Shown one piece after another: positions 16,965 to 25,291 of a DNA stretch of 64,000 nt. This stretch comes from Bacteroides sp. (GTDB taxonomy: Bacteria > Bacteroidota > Bacteroidia > Bacteroidales > Muribaculaceae): assembly GCA_014802015.1 (NCBI GenBank), contig JAAVDB010000017.1, positions 130,654 through 194,653 on the forward strand, in the 5' to 3' direction. A program made the position numbers and the translations under genes. Within the stretch, counting starts at the first letter, position 1; each line of letters begins with the position of its first letter. Under the pieces are notes generated by a model, which worked only from the letters and a program-made list of their open reading frames with translations, was not told the origin of the DNA and searched no databases.

Positions 16965-18503
16965 ATGGACCGTAAAGTCAGAGTAAGATTTGCCCCCTCT
17001 CCCACCGGCCCCCTGCATATAGGAGGCGTACGTACAGCCCTTTACAACTATCTCTTCGCCCGCCGTAACGGCGGTGAGATGATACTCCGCATCGAGGACA
17101 CGGACTCACAGCGTTTTGTACCCGGAGCAGAGGAATATATCATCGAAGCACTCACATGGCTCGGCATCAAGTTTGACGAAGGTGTTCACAACGGTGGCGA
17201 ATACGGCCCCTACAAGCAGAGCGAACGCCGCGACATCTATCGCAAGTACGTTCAGCAGCTGCTCGACAACGGCAAGGCATATATCGCGTTTGACACCCCC
17301 GCCGAGCTGGAGGCCGCACGCGCATCCAAGCCTAACTTCCAGTATGACGCATCGACCCGTATGTCCATGCGCAACTCGCTGTCGTTGCCTGCCGAGGAGG
17401 TCAAGGACCTCATCGACGCCGGCACTCCCTACGTGGTACGTTTCCTCATCGAGCCCGGACGCGACGTCGTGGTCAACGACCTGCTGCGCGGCAATGTCAC
17501 CATCAATTCATCGATTCTTGATGACAAAGTGCTCTACAAGAGTGCCGACGACCTGCCCACCTATCATCTGGCAAATATCGTCGACGACCATCTGATGAAG
17601 ATCACACACGTGATACGCGGCGAGGAATGGCTCCCCTCCGCACCCCTTCACGTACTGCTCTACGAAGCCTTCGGCTGGGGTGACACCCGTCCCGACTTCG
17701 TGCACCTGCCTCTGCTGCTCAAACCCGACGGCAAGGGCAAACTCTCCAAGCGTGACGGCGACCGTCTCGGATTTCCCGTCTTCCCCCTTGAATGGCACGA
17801 TCCCGCCTCGGGTGCTGTATCAGCCGGCTATCGCGAATCGGGTTATCTCCCCGAGGCCGTCATCAACTTCCTCGCCCTTCTGGGCTGGAACCCCGGTGAC
17901 GACACCGAGATCATGTCGATGGATGAACTCATCAGCAAATTCTCGTTCGACCACTGCTCACGCGCAGGTGCCAAGTTTGCATACGAGAAAGGACGCTGGT
18001 TCAATCACGAATATCTACAGCACACCCCCGACGCACGTCTGGCCGAAATGTTCCGTCCCGTGCTCAAGGATCACGGTGTGAATCCGGATGACTATTCCGA
18101 CGAATACCTCACACGTGTCGTGTCGCTCGTCAAGGGCCGCATCAACTTCGTGGCCGACCTCTGGGATCAGGCCAAGTTCTTCTTTGTCGCACCTGACACA
18201 TACGCCGAGAAGGATATACGCAAGCGCTGGAAGGAGGACACTCCCGCCATCCTCACCGAGCTCATCGGCGTGCTCCGTGCCCTCCCCTCGTTCAAGAGTG
18301 CCGAGGCCGAGCCTATAGTGCTGAAATGGGTCGAGGACAACGGCTATCACTTAGGCAACGTGATGAACGCATGGCGTCTCACACTGGTGGGAGAGTGCAA
18401 AGGACCGCACATTTTTGACATCACCGAGCTGCTCGGACTCGACGAGACCGTGCGCCGCATCGAGCGCGGCATCGCCTCGATTACCCCAGTCCAGCAGTCA
18501 TGA
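16965..18503 (+). CDS. gltX: Glutamyl-tRNA synthetase
   Basis: 512 residues, class I synthetase. The HIGH-type motif is [14 protein letters not shown] (residues about 12-25), followed by the EDTD stretch RIEDTDSQR. The KMSKS counterpart is [15 protein letters not shown] (about 262). The C-terminal helical anticodon-binding region is complete. It charges tRNA-Glu with glutamate. The last codon overlaps the ATG of argC by 4 bp (ATGA), an unusual coupling of a synthetase with a glutamate-pathway enzyme. Confidence 0.96.
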   Translation: MDRKVRVRFAPSPTGPLHIGGVRTALYNYLFARRNGGEMILRIEDTDSQRFVPGAEEYIIEALTWLGIKFDEGVHNGGEYGPYKQSERRDIYRKYVQQLLDNGKAYIAFDTPAELEAARASKPNFQYDASTRMSMRNSLSLPAEEVKDLIDAGTPYVVRFLIEPGRDVVVNDLLRGNVTINSSILDDKVLYKSADDLPTYHLANIVDDHLMKITHVIRGEEWLPSAPLHVLLYEAFGWGDTRPDFVHLPLLLKPDGKGKLSKRDGDRLGFPVFPLEWHDPASGAVSAGYRESGYLPEAVINFLALLGWNPGDDTEIMSMDELISKFSFDHCSRAGAKFAYEKGRWFNHEYLQHTPDARLAEMFRPVLKDHGVNPDDYSDEYLTRVVSLVKGRINFVADLWDQAKFFFVAPDTYAEKDIRKRWKEDTPAILTELIGVLRALPSFKSAEAEPIVLKWVEDNGYHLGNVMNAWRLTLVGECKGPHIFDITELLGLDETVRRIERGIASITPVQQS

Positions 18504-19471
18504 TCAAGGCCGGAATAATCGGAGGGTCAGGTTACGCGGCCGGCGAGCTGATACGTATCCTCATCAATCATCCCGATGTGGACCTCAAGTGGGTACACTC
18601 TCGCAGTGTGGCCGGCCAGCGCATTGTCGACGTACATCAGGGTCTGCACGGCGAGATAGACATGAACTTCTCGAATACGTACGACCTCAACAGCATCGAC
18701 GTCCTCTTCTGCTGCCGTCCTGCCGGAAAGACACGTGAATTTCTTGCCGGGAACGACATACCCGAGTCGCTTAAGATCATCGACCTGTCGCGCGACTTCC
18801 GCATCTCGGATCCGTCACACGAGTTTGTCTACGGACTCTCCGAGCTCAACCGCAAACCGATGGTGCGCGGCGCACGCTTCGTGGCCAATCCGGGCTGTCT
18901 CGCCATGGCCGTCGAACTGTCGCTCGTACCGCTTGCCAAGAATCTCCTGCTCAACTCCGACATCCACACCACCGTCATCACCGGTGCCACAAGCGAAGGG
19001 GCCGAGGCTCGCCCCACCACCCACTACGCGTGGCGTAATGACAATATGGTAGTGTATCGCCCGTTCCGCCATTCGCAGGAAGCCGAGATCATCCAGACCC
19101 TCTCGGCCATGCAGCAGAGTTTCAATTCTCAGCTGCACATGGTGCCGATGCGCGGACCGTTCTCGCGCGGCATAATGGCAGTGACCTATCTTGACTGCCC
19201 GCTCGAACTGCCTGAGATCATCAAGCTGTATCAGGAATATTTCGATGATCATAACTTCACGTTCATCACCTCCAAGATTCCTGATCTGAAAGATGTCGTC
19301 AACACCAACAAGTGCATAATCCATCTTGACAAAGTGGATGGCAAACTCCTTATCACAGCCGTCATCGACAACCTGCTGAAGGGGGCCGCCGGCAATGCCG
19401 TCCATACGATGAACCTCCTGTTCGGACTGCAGGAGACCACCGGTCTGACCATGAAGTCAGTCGCATTCTGA
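18500..19471 (+). CDS. argC: N-acetyl-gamma-glutamyl-phosphate reductase, first of two paralogs
   Basis: 323 residues. NADP-binding start [15 protein letters not shown], catalytic cysteine in [10 protein letters not shown] (about residue 136), and [10 protein letters not shown] and [12 protein letters not shown], which belong to the substrate pocket. It reduces acylglutamyl phosphate to the semialdehyde in arginine synthesis. A second argC of identical length lies inside the arginine operon (41329-42300); both keep the catalytic residues. This copy is coupled to gltX and ends in a strong terminator, so it is regulated separately. It may serve another acyl form, or another pathway altogether; the sequence does not decide. 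Confidence 0.88.
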   Translation: MIKAGIIGGSGYAAGELIRILINHPDVDLKWVHSRSVAGQRIVDVHQGLHGEIDMNFSNTYDLNSIDVLFCCRPAGKTREFLAGNDIPESLKIIDLSRDFRISDPSHEFVYGLSELNRKPMVRGARFVANPGCLAMAVELSLVPLAKNLLLNSDIHTTVITGATSEGAEARPTTHYAWRNDNMVVYRPFRHSQEAEIIQTLSAMQQSFNSQLHMVPMRGPFSRGIMAVTYLDCPLELPEIIKLYQEYFDDHNFTFITSKIPDLKDVVNTNKCIIHLDKVDGKLLITAVIDNLLKGAAGNAVHTMNLLFGLQETTGLTMKSVAF

Positions 19472-19499
19472 CGTCGCGACACACTACATATTCCATTAC

Positions 19500-19548
19500 A
19501 AAAAGCGGGATATAAACGCCACTTACGGTGTTTATATCCCGCTTTTCC
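19500..19548. terminator. Terminator after the gltX-argC unit
   Basis: 17 perfect pairs (19501-19517 with 19530-19546, AAAAGCGGGATATAAAC and its complement), A-run before and T-run within and after the stem. Confidence 0.85.
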
Positions 19549-19566
19549 GTGCATAATTTCCGCAAT

Positions 19567-19622
19567 TTAACCGCATATTAATAGTCAATTAACCGCATAT
19601 TAATATACCCGCGATAACTTTG
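19567..19622 (+). promoter_or_regulatory. GH3 promoter with four phased heptamers
   Basis: Heptamers TTAACCG (19567), TTAATAG (19578), TTAACCG (19589) and TTAATAT (19600) follow each other at exactly 11 bp. The -7 box TAACTTTG is at 19615-19622, 15 bp after the start of the last heptamer. The layout suits a winged-helix activator that binds direct repeats along one face of the helix. The same layout recurs at 22041 and 25158. Confidence 0.6.
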
Positions 19623-19640
19623 CGGGAAATATCATGGATT

Positions 19641-22055
19641 ATGAATAAATCACTTATATTATCCGTACTTCTGGCATCAGCCTCGTTGATGTCAGTCAAT
19701 GCGTACGGCAAGGGCTCGATCTATCACAAGGGATGGATTGACTTTAACAAAAACGGGGTTAAGGATATATACGAGGACCCCGCCACCCCGGTTCAGGCCA
19801 GAATCGACGATCTGTTGTCGCAGATGACTATGGACGAGAAGACCTGTCAGCTCACCACACTCTACGGTTCGGGGCGCGTGCTGAAAGACTCCCTGCCTAC
19901 ACCTCAGTGGAAAAACGAGATATGGAAGGATGGCATAGCCAACATCGACGAGCAAGCCAATGGACTCGGCACGTTTCAGTCAGCCCTCTCCTACCCCTAC
20001 ACCACAAGCATCAGTAACAGGCAGGCTATACAGCGGTGGTTTGTCGAGGAGACACGTCTGGGCATACCCGTCGATTTCACCAACGAAGGCATCCGCGGCC
20101 TAAATCATGACAGGGCCACAATGTTTCCCGCACAATGCGGTCAAGGCTCGACGTGGGACCGCAGCCTCATCAGCGAGATAGCGCGCGTCACGGCCGAGGA
20201 AGCCAACGCGCTCGGTTACACCAACATCTACGCGCCCCTTCTCGACATCTCGCAGGATCCACGCTGGGGCCGCGTGGTGGAGTGCTACAGCGAAGACCCT
20301 TATCTCACAGGCGAGTTGGGCAAGGAGATGATACTCGGACTACAATCGCGCGGACTGGTCTCTACGCCAAAACATTTTGCCGTTTACAGCATCCCCGTGG
20401 GTGGACGTGACGGCGGCACACGTACCGATCCGCATGTGGCTCCGCGCGAGATGCGCACACTCTACCTCGAACCGTTCCGCAAGGCTGTCTGCGAGGCCAA
20501 GGTCAAAGGCATAATGAGCTCATATAATGATTATGACGGCATCCCGGTGACAGGCAGCAGTTACTTTCTGACCGACATACTGCGCAAGGAGTGGGGATTT
20601 GACGGCTATGTCGTCTCGGACAGCGAGGCCGTGGAGTTTCTTCAGACCAAGCATCACGTGGCAGCCGACGCAGCCGATGCAGCCGGTCAGGCCATCAACG
20701 CGGGTCTGAACGTGCGCACCAACTTTACACCGCCTGAAAATTTCATCCTCCCGCTCCGCGAGGCCATCGCTCGTAAACTCGTGTCGGAGGAGACCATCAA
20801 CGCACGTGTTGCCGATGTGCTGCGTGTGAAATTCAATCTCGGACTGTTCGACTCCCCCTATACGGGCGATGCATCAGCCGTAAACACAGTCGTACACAGC
20901 CCGGAGCATCAGGCCGTATCCAAGCGGGCCGCCCTCGAATCAATCGTACTGCTCAAGAACGAGGGACACCTCCTGCCGCTCGACAAGAACATCCGTCGTG
21001 TGGCCGTGATCGGACCCAACGCCGACGAGACCACCGACCTGATATGCCGCTACGGCCCGGCCAACGCTCCGATCAAGAGCGTCTATCGCGGCATCAAGGA
21101 ATATCTCCCGCAGGCTGACGTAAGATATGCCAAGGGTGCCGACATCATCGACAGCCACTTCCCCGAGAGCGAACTGTACGATGTGCCGCTCGACTCGCTC
21201 GAACGCGCCATGATGGACGAAGCCGTCAGTCTCGCCAAGAGCTCGGACATAGCGATAATGGTGCTCGGTGGCAACGAACGCACTGTGCGTGAGGAGTATT
21301 CGCGCACATCTCTCAACCTTGCCGGCCGTCAGGAGAAACTGCTGCAGGAGGTCTATGCCACCGGCACACCCGTGGTGCTCGTCATGGTCGACGGACGCGC
21401 CGCCACCATCAACTGGGCCGACCGATACATTCCATCGATAATACACGCATGGTTTCCGGGCGAATTTATGGGTCAGGCAATTGCCGAGGTACTGTGGGGC
21501 GACTACAACCCTGGAGGCAAACTCGCCGTCACTTTCCCGCGCAGCGTAGGACAGATACCGTTCGCGTTCCCCTTGAAACCCGGTTCGGACACCGACGGAC
21601 ACGTACGTGTGGCGCACACGCTCTATCCGTTCGGCTACGGACTCAGCTACACCGACTTCGAATACTCCGGCATGACACTCAGCCATGACCACATCGCACC
21701 CGATGACTCGGTGACAGTGACCGTATCGGTGAAAAACACAGGTTCACGCACAGGCGATGAAGTGGTGCAGCTGTATGTGCGCGATGATGTCAGCTCGGTG
21801 ATAACCTACGTCAAGACCCTGCGCGGATTCGAACGCATAACCCTCGCACCGGGCGAGACGCGCCGCGTATCGTTCACGCTTACCCCCCGGAGTTTCGCAC
21901 TCATCGACCGCGACAACAGATTTACAGTCGAGCCGGGCACATTCACCATAATGGCCGGCACATCATCCGAGGATATAAAATTGACTGAAAAGCTCACTAT
22001 TGACCAAAAAATACAAATAAATCCGTCAGAAAAAAGCTTTTTAACCGCATTTTAA
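19641..22055 (+). CDS. GH3 family beta-glucosidase, secreted
   Basis: 804 residues from the ATG at 19641; the upstream TTG at 19620 lies in the -7 box. Signal peptide about residues 1-22 (ending VNAYG). GH3 N-terminal barrel with TNEGIRGLNHDRATMFP, APLLDISQDPRWGR, STPKHFAVYS and the nucleophile region GFDGYVVSDSEAV (Asp of VSDS). Then the second alpha/beta domain (VLLKNEGHLLPL, AIMVLGGNERTVREE) and a fibronectin III-like C-terminal domain (ending in TFTIMAGTSSEDIKL). It would release glucose or a related sugar from non-reducing ends in the periplasm. It is the first enzyme of the glycan locus and shares a promoter design with susC. Linkage preference is not readable. Confidence 0.9.
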   Translation: MNKSLILSVLLASASLMSVNAYGKGSIYHKGWIDFNKNGVKDIYEDPATPVQARIDDLLSQMTMDEKTCQLTTLYGSGRVLKDSLPTPQWKNEIWKDGIANIDEQANGLGTFQSALSYPYTTSISNRQAIQRWFVEETRLGIPVDFTNEGIRGLNHDRATMFPAQCGQGSTWDRSLISEIARVTAEEANALGYTNIYAPLLDISQDPRWGRVVECYSEDPYLTGELGKEMILGLQSRGLVSTPKHFAVYSIPVGGRDGGTRTDPHVAPREMRTLYLEPFRKAVCEAKVKGIMSSYNDYDGIPVTGSSYFLTDILRKEWGFDGYVVSDSEAVEFLQTKHHVAADAADAAGQAINAGLNVRTNFTPPENFILPLREAIARKLVSEETINARVADVLRVKFNLGLFDSPYTGDASAVNTVVHSPEHQAVSKRAALESIVLLKNEGHLLPLDKNIRRVAVIGPNADETTDLICRYGPANAPIKSVYRGIKEYLPQADVRYAKGADIIDSHFPESELYDVPLDSLERAMMDEAVSLAKSSDIAIMVLGGNERTVREEYSRTSLNLAGRQEKLLQEVYATGTPVVLVMVDGRAATINWADRYIPSIIHAWFPGEFMGQAIAEVLWGDYNPGGKLAVTFPRSVGQIPFAFPLKPGSDTDGHVRVAHTLYPFGYGLSYTDFEYSGMTLSHDHIAPDDSVTVTVSVKNTGSRTGDEVVQLYVRDDVSSVITYVKTLRGFERITLAPGETRRVSFTLTPRSFALIDRDNRFTVEPGTFTIMAGTSSEDIKLTEKLTIDQKIQINPSEKSFLTAF

Positions 22056-22097
22056 TTGTCAAATAATAAAATCCTTAATTGCCCGCTCATAACTTTG
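22041..22097 (+). promoter_or_regulatory. Orphan promoter with the same heptamer array
   Basis: TTAACCG (22041), TTAATTG (22052), a weak ATAATAA (22063) and TTAATTG (22075), spaced 11, 11 and 12 bp, then TAACTTTG at 22090-22097, again 15 bp after the start of the last heptamer. The first heptamer overlaps the 3' end of the GH3 gene. No protein gene lies ahead on this strand before a terminator at 22226-22276. Confidence 0.55.
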
Positions 22098-22103
22098 CAA
22101 TGT

Positions 22104-22276
22104 AAATAAGAAGTGAATCTATAGTTTGATATAGATATTGATATAGGTATTATTTGGTAAATAAGAACGCTGACACCCTCCGGCGGTACATCCGGAGCAG
22201 CAAAATTTGGTAAAAGGTGAATCTAAAAAAAACTGTCATTGTCCACAGGTTAGTCAGGACAATGACAGTTTTTTCT
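22104..22276 (+). ncRNA. Candidate glycan-locus small RNA of about 170 nt
   Basis: Starts after the orphan heptamer promoter and ends in a strong terminator. Inside are a GC hairpin (CTCCGG...CCGGAG) and two repeated pairs: GTGAATCTA (22113-22121, 22217-22225) and ATTTGGTAAA (22152-22161, 22205-22214). No open frame of useful length. Small RNAs linked to glycan loci are known in Bacteroides. An alternative is a leftover leader of a deleted gene. Confidence 0.4.
22226..22276. terminator. Strong bidirectional terminator
   Basis: 14 GC-containing pairs (22231-22244 with 22257-22270) bounded by A and T runs on both sides. Serves the regulator gene on the minus strand and any plus transcript from 22090. 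Confidence 0.8.
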
Positions 22277-22290
22277 TTATGGTCCGTCAA

Positions 22291-24924
22291 TTATATATCA
22301 GCCTTGCACACCTCCGAGAACGATTCGGGATACACCTCGCCGAGGCTGTGTTCATACTCCTTGCAGAACTTGTTATAAACCGTCCGTGCGGCTCCGACCA
22401 TCTTTTTATGGCTGAGTATGCGACACTTCACCTTCATGGCATCCTCACTCAGAGGCTCATGCAGCGATATGGTCTCGGCAATGCGGTAAGCCAGTGCCTC
22501 GTCGCGCTTCAGCTCATATCTCAGCATCTTGTTAAGTATCTCCAGAGCCATGTCGGAATACTCGCCCTTATACTTGTCAAGCCAGTCATAATGGGTCAGG
22601 GGGAGCATCGGGCCTAACAGCAACAGTTCGAGCGTCTCGTCTATCAGCTCGGACGGCACCTCACCCTTGGCGTTGATCTCGGCGATCCTGTCCATAGCCT
22701 CGCGGTAATCGAATATGATACCCGACGTGTCGATATTGAAATATCCCTTGTCGAACGATATGGATATATTGCCGACCTCTTCGAGCAGCACGCGCAGTTT
22801 TCGCATGTACACATTGCGGTTGTTCTGGGCTGACTTCTCATCCTTATCGCCCCACACGGTCTCGTCGATAATCTGGAACTTCACACCCCCCTCGTTACGA
22901 TAGCACGAGAGCAGCAACAGTATCAGCAGATTTTTGATTCGGGTAGTAAACTGTGCGGTAATATCCTCGCCGGTTTTGGAGCGTACATTAAATCCTCCGA
23001 GCAGCGAGATAGCCGAGCGCGAACGGTCAAAATTGCTCGGACGCTCCTGCGCATTCTTCACGTCAAACACCAGCTTGCCCTCCTCGGCATCAGCTTCTAC
23101 CACCTGATCCTGATCAGCCGGCTCATCCGGCTCGATCGGCTCGACAGGAGAAGATGTTATGGCCGTATCCTTACTCTCAGGCTGAGACGGTCCGACTGGC
23201 GATGACAAGCCACGCTTACGCCTCCTCATCATAACAGCTGCCGCACCACCGCCGAGCACAAGCAGTACACATATTATAATAGTCCATAGCGAACGATCGC
23301 CCGTCTTTGAATCATCCGCATTGAGTGTCTTGGTAGAGATCACGTATGGATCATCGATGAACGGAGCCGAGAGCGTATAGATGCTATAGTCATGCTGTTT
23401 GGGATCGATGCGTTTGTCAAGCACCATGTAAATGTGTTTGCCGTCACTACTGCGGTACAGGTCAAAGACCGCATCATGGTAATCCATCGAAGCCCATATC
23501 GGCGTTGACACCACACTGTAAGATGGCTCCGTGCGGGACACTTTAAGCAGTTCGCCGCCGTTGCTCGCGGCACCGACATAGAAGCAATCCCCGTCGCGGT
23601 CATAATACATCGTCTGCGTGGGAATGAAATTTCTGTGAACCGAATCAAGTTCCCACAGCTTCTCACCCTGCCAAGTGTCCGTATCGTATGCATACATAGC
23701 ATACCGATACGTCGACGGGAGTTCCTGACGGCCTGACTCATTGCCACGACCACCGAACACATACAGCTTACCGTCGACGACAGCTGCCGACGACGACACC
23801 AACGGCATAATCTCGGGGGTAAGACGATGCTCCCTGACAGTGCCATCCTTAAGATTTATGCTGAACAGATCATTCTGAAACATAAAGAATCCGTAACCGC
23901 CGTAAGCATACGCCACCGAGTCGTCTATCACGAATGCATGATTGGCATAGCGGGCCTCGGCATTGTCAGACGAGACATCCGACAGCGACCAGCGACGTGT
24001 GCCAAAGTCAAATGTCGACGTCACACCCTCCTTCAGATTATAATTGAGCAGACGTCCCGTGATCGTGTCATACAGCAGATGATTTGAATAAGACATCGGG
24101 CGAAATCCTCCGGCCACTTCATACACCGTGCTGTCACCCGTGGCCGGCGACCATTCGACGATCTTTTCGTCACCGGCTATATAAAACTTCTCGCTGCGCG
24201 GATCAAACGCCGTCTGCAGACGGTCCTGTTTCCTTGCCGAATATATCTTTGACCAGTCGGTATGATCATCCAGCAGCCAGTGAGGGTTGACGGCCTTAGC
24301 CGTAGCCTTGCTTATGTCGTCGACACTGGTTGAATCCGTGTCGTGATATTTCAGATTCCAGTGATAACGGTTCTGGCCGTCTATGAACACGAGCACATCC
24401 CTCAGTTCGATGGGTGCCACATCTATTATAGTATGTTTGCGGTCGAGGCCGAATATGATCTCAGCCGATGTCATGGCCGAGAAATCGTAAGGCAATTCTA
24501 TCTCCTCATAATTATTGAACTTGAGCACAGCCTTACCCTGACGTCTGTCTATAGTCAGGTCTATCTGGTCATCACGGCCCGGATCAAAAGCCACGGCATT
24601 CTTGATCTGCGTCATTCGGTCATTAACCACAAGACCGATTATACAGGTATTGTCATTCTGATGCGATGCCATGGCCGAGACTATAGTACCGTCATTGCCT
24701 ATGACCGACACTATGGCTCCGAACATCGGACTCTCATAGAAATTGAAGTGAAACCCCACTCTCAATTCATTTTCAAACGCATAATCCTCACCTACGACAA
24801 GCATCGTCCGCTTAGGCATAGGGTAAGAATTGGATTTGAACCGCAGACCGAAATCAGATGCTGTCGCGGCAACCGAGATTATGACTGTGAATAGAAATAA
24901 GGTAAAATATCGTTCCCAATTCAT
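22291..24924 (-). CDS. Membrane-spanning one-component regulator: LamG-like, Kelch, TM, SARP-like winged helix
   Basis: 877 residues. Signal sequence or first membrane segment (about 6-22); a beta-rich LamG-like domain (about 24-190); a Kelch-like propeller (about 235-520) with units such as VAYAYGGYGFFMFQNDLFSIN and KLYVFGGRGNESG; one transmembrane helix (about 547-566: IIICVLLVLGGGAAAVMM) followed by RRRKRG, so the N-terminal part faces the periplasm; an acidic, proline-rich linker (about 575-615); and a cytoplasmic winged helix of SARP/OmpR type (about 635-735: ISLLGGFNVRSKTG, WGDKDEKSAQNNRNVYMRKLRVLLE, KGYFNI) plus an alpha-helical tail resembling the SARP partner domain. It has no kinase or receiver domain. 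It is divergent from susC, so direct sensing of a glycan and control of this locus is inferred. The domain calls are by eye. Confidence 0.75.
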   Translation of the reverse strand: MNWERYFTLFLFTVIISVAATASDFGLRFKSNSYPMPKRTMLVVGEDYAFENELRVGFHFNFYESPMFGAIVSVIGNDGTIVSAMASHQNDNTCIIGLVVNDRMTQIKNAVAFDPGRDDQIDLTIDRRQGKAVLKFNNYEEIELPYDFSAMTSAEIIFGLDRKHTIIDVAPIELRDVLVFIDGQNRYHWNLKYHDTDSTSVDDISKATAKAVNPHWLLDDHTDWSKIYSARKQDRLQTAFDPRSEKFYIAGDEKIVEWSPATGDSTVYEVAGGFRPMSYSNHLLYDTITGRLLNYNLKEGVTSTFDFGTRRWSLSDVSSDNAEARYANHAFVIDDSVAYAYGGYGFFMFQNDLFSINLKDGTVREHRLTPEIMPLVSSSAAVVDGKLYVFGGRGNESGRQELPSTYRYAMYAYDTDTWQGEKLWELDSVHRNFIPTQTMYYDRDGDCFYVGAASNGGELLKVSRTEPSYSVVSTPIWASMDYHDAVFDLYRSSDGKHIYMVLDKRIDPKQHDYSIYTLSAPFIDDPYVISTKTLNADDSKTGDRSLWTIIICVLLVLGGGAAAVMMRRRKRGLSSPVGPSQPESKDTAITSSPVEPIEPDEPADQDQVVEADAEEGKLVFDVKNAQERPSNFDRSRSAISLLGGFNVRSKTGEDITAQFTTRIKNLLILLLLSCYRNEGGVKFQIIDETVWGDKDEKSAQNNRNVYMRKLRVLLEEVGNISISFDKGYFNIDTSGIIFDYREAMDRIAEINAKGEVPSELIDETLELLLLGPMLPLTHYDWLDKYKGEYSDMALEILNKMLRYELKRDEALAYRIAETISLHEPLSEDAMKVKCRILSHKKMVGAARTVYNKFCKEYEHSLGEVYPESFSEVCKADI

Positions 24925-24966
24925 TGTGTCTTTAATGTAGCGTCATTAATAAAACGTCAGTGGAAA

Positions 24967-24974
24967 CAAAGGTA
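24967..24974 (-). promoter_or_regulatory. -7 box TACCTTTG of the regulator gene
   Basis: Exact TAnnTTTG match 42 bp before the ATG. No phased heptamers precede it, so it is likely outside the array-controlled set. Confidence 0.45.
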
Positions 24975-25157
24975 TAAAATTTTTTCGATACTCATACTGA
25001 TTTTTCACTATTTTTACGCGACATTCAAGCACCTTTTTCACACGGATTAATAAACGCTTAATCACTAATCTTTACTCTTATTAACATTTCCTCAACTTCT
25101 GTCCGAAATCGGGGGCACATCAATTAATTACGACATAATCATACATTTACGGACCGA

Positions 25158-25214
25158 TTAATTGTCGATTAACTCGGGATTTAGAGCGTATTTAATTTCC
25201 CGGCCATACATTTG
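25158..25214 (+). promoter_or_regulatory. susC promoter with phased heptamers
   Basis: TTAATTG (25158), TTAACTC (25169), weak TTAGAGC (25181) and TTAATTT (25192), spaced 11, 12 and 11 bp, then TACATTTG at 25207-25214, 15 bp after the start of the last heptamer. Shifted by 3 bases, the first two read CGATTAA-TTGT-CGATTAA, heptamer repeats separated by 4 bp, the classical SARP operator layout. Confidence 0.6.
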
Positions 25215-25291
25215 CGGATGTTAATCAACCTTAACTCTGATTATTCACCAAAAATTTAATCACACTACATGATTTATTAATAATTTTTACA

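Larger units (their letters stand above)
24925..25291. other. 367 bp divergent control region of the regulator and susC
   Basis: Contains the regulator promoter (24967), the susC heptamer promoter (25158-25214) and a direct repeat of 14 bases with one mismatch, CATACATTTaCGGA at 25140-25153 and CATACATTTgCGGA at 25204-25217. The left copy resembles a second -7 box. The susC leader is about 70 nt. No open frame seen. Confidence 0.5.
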
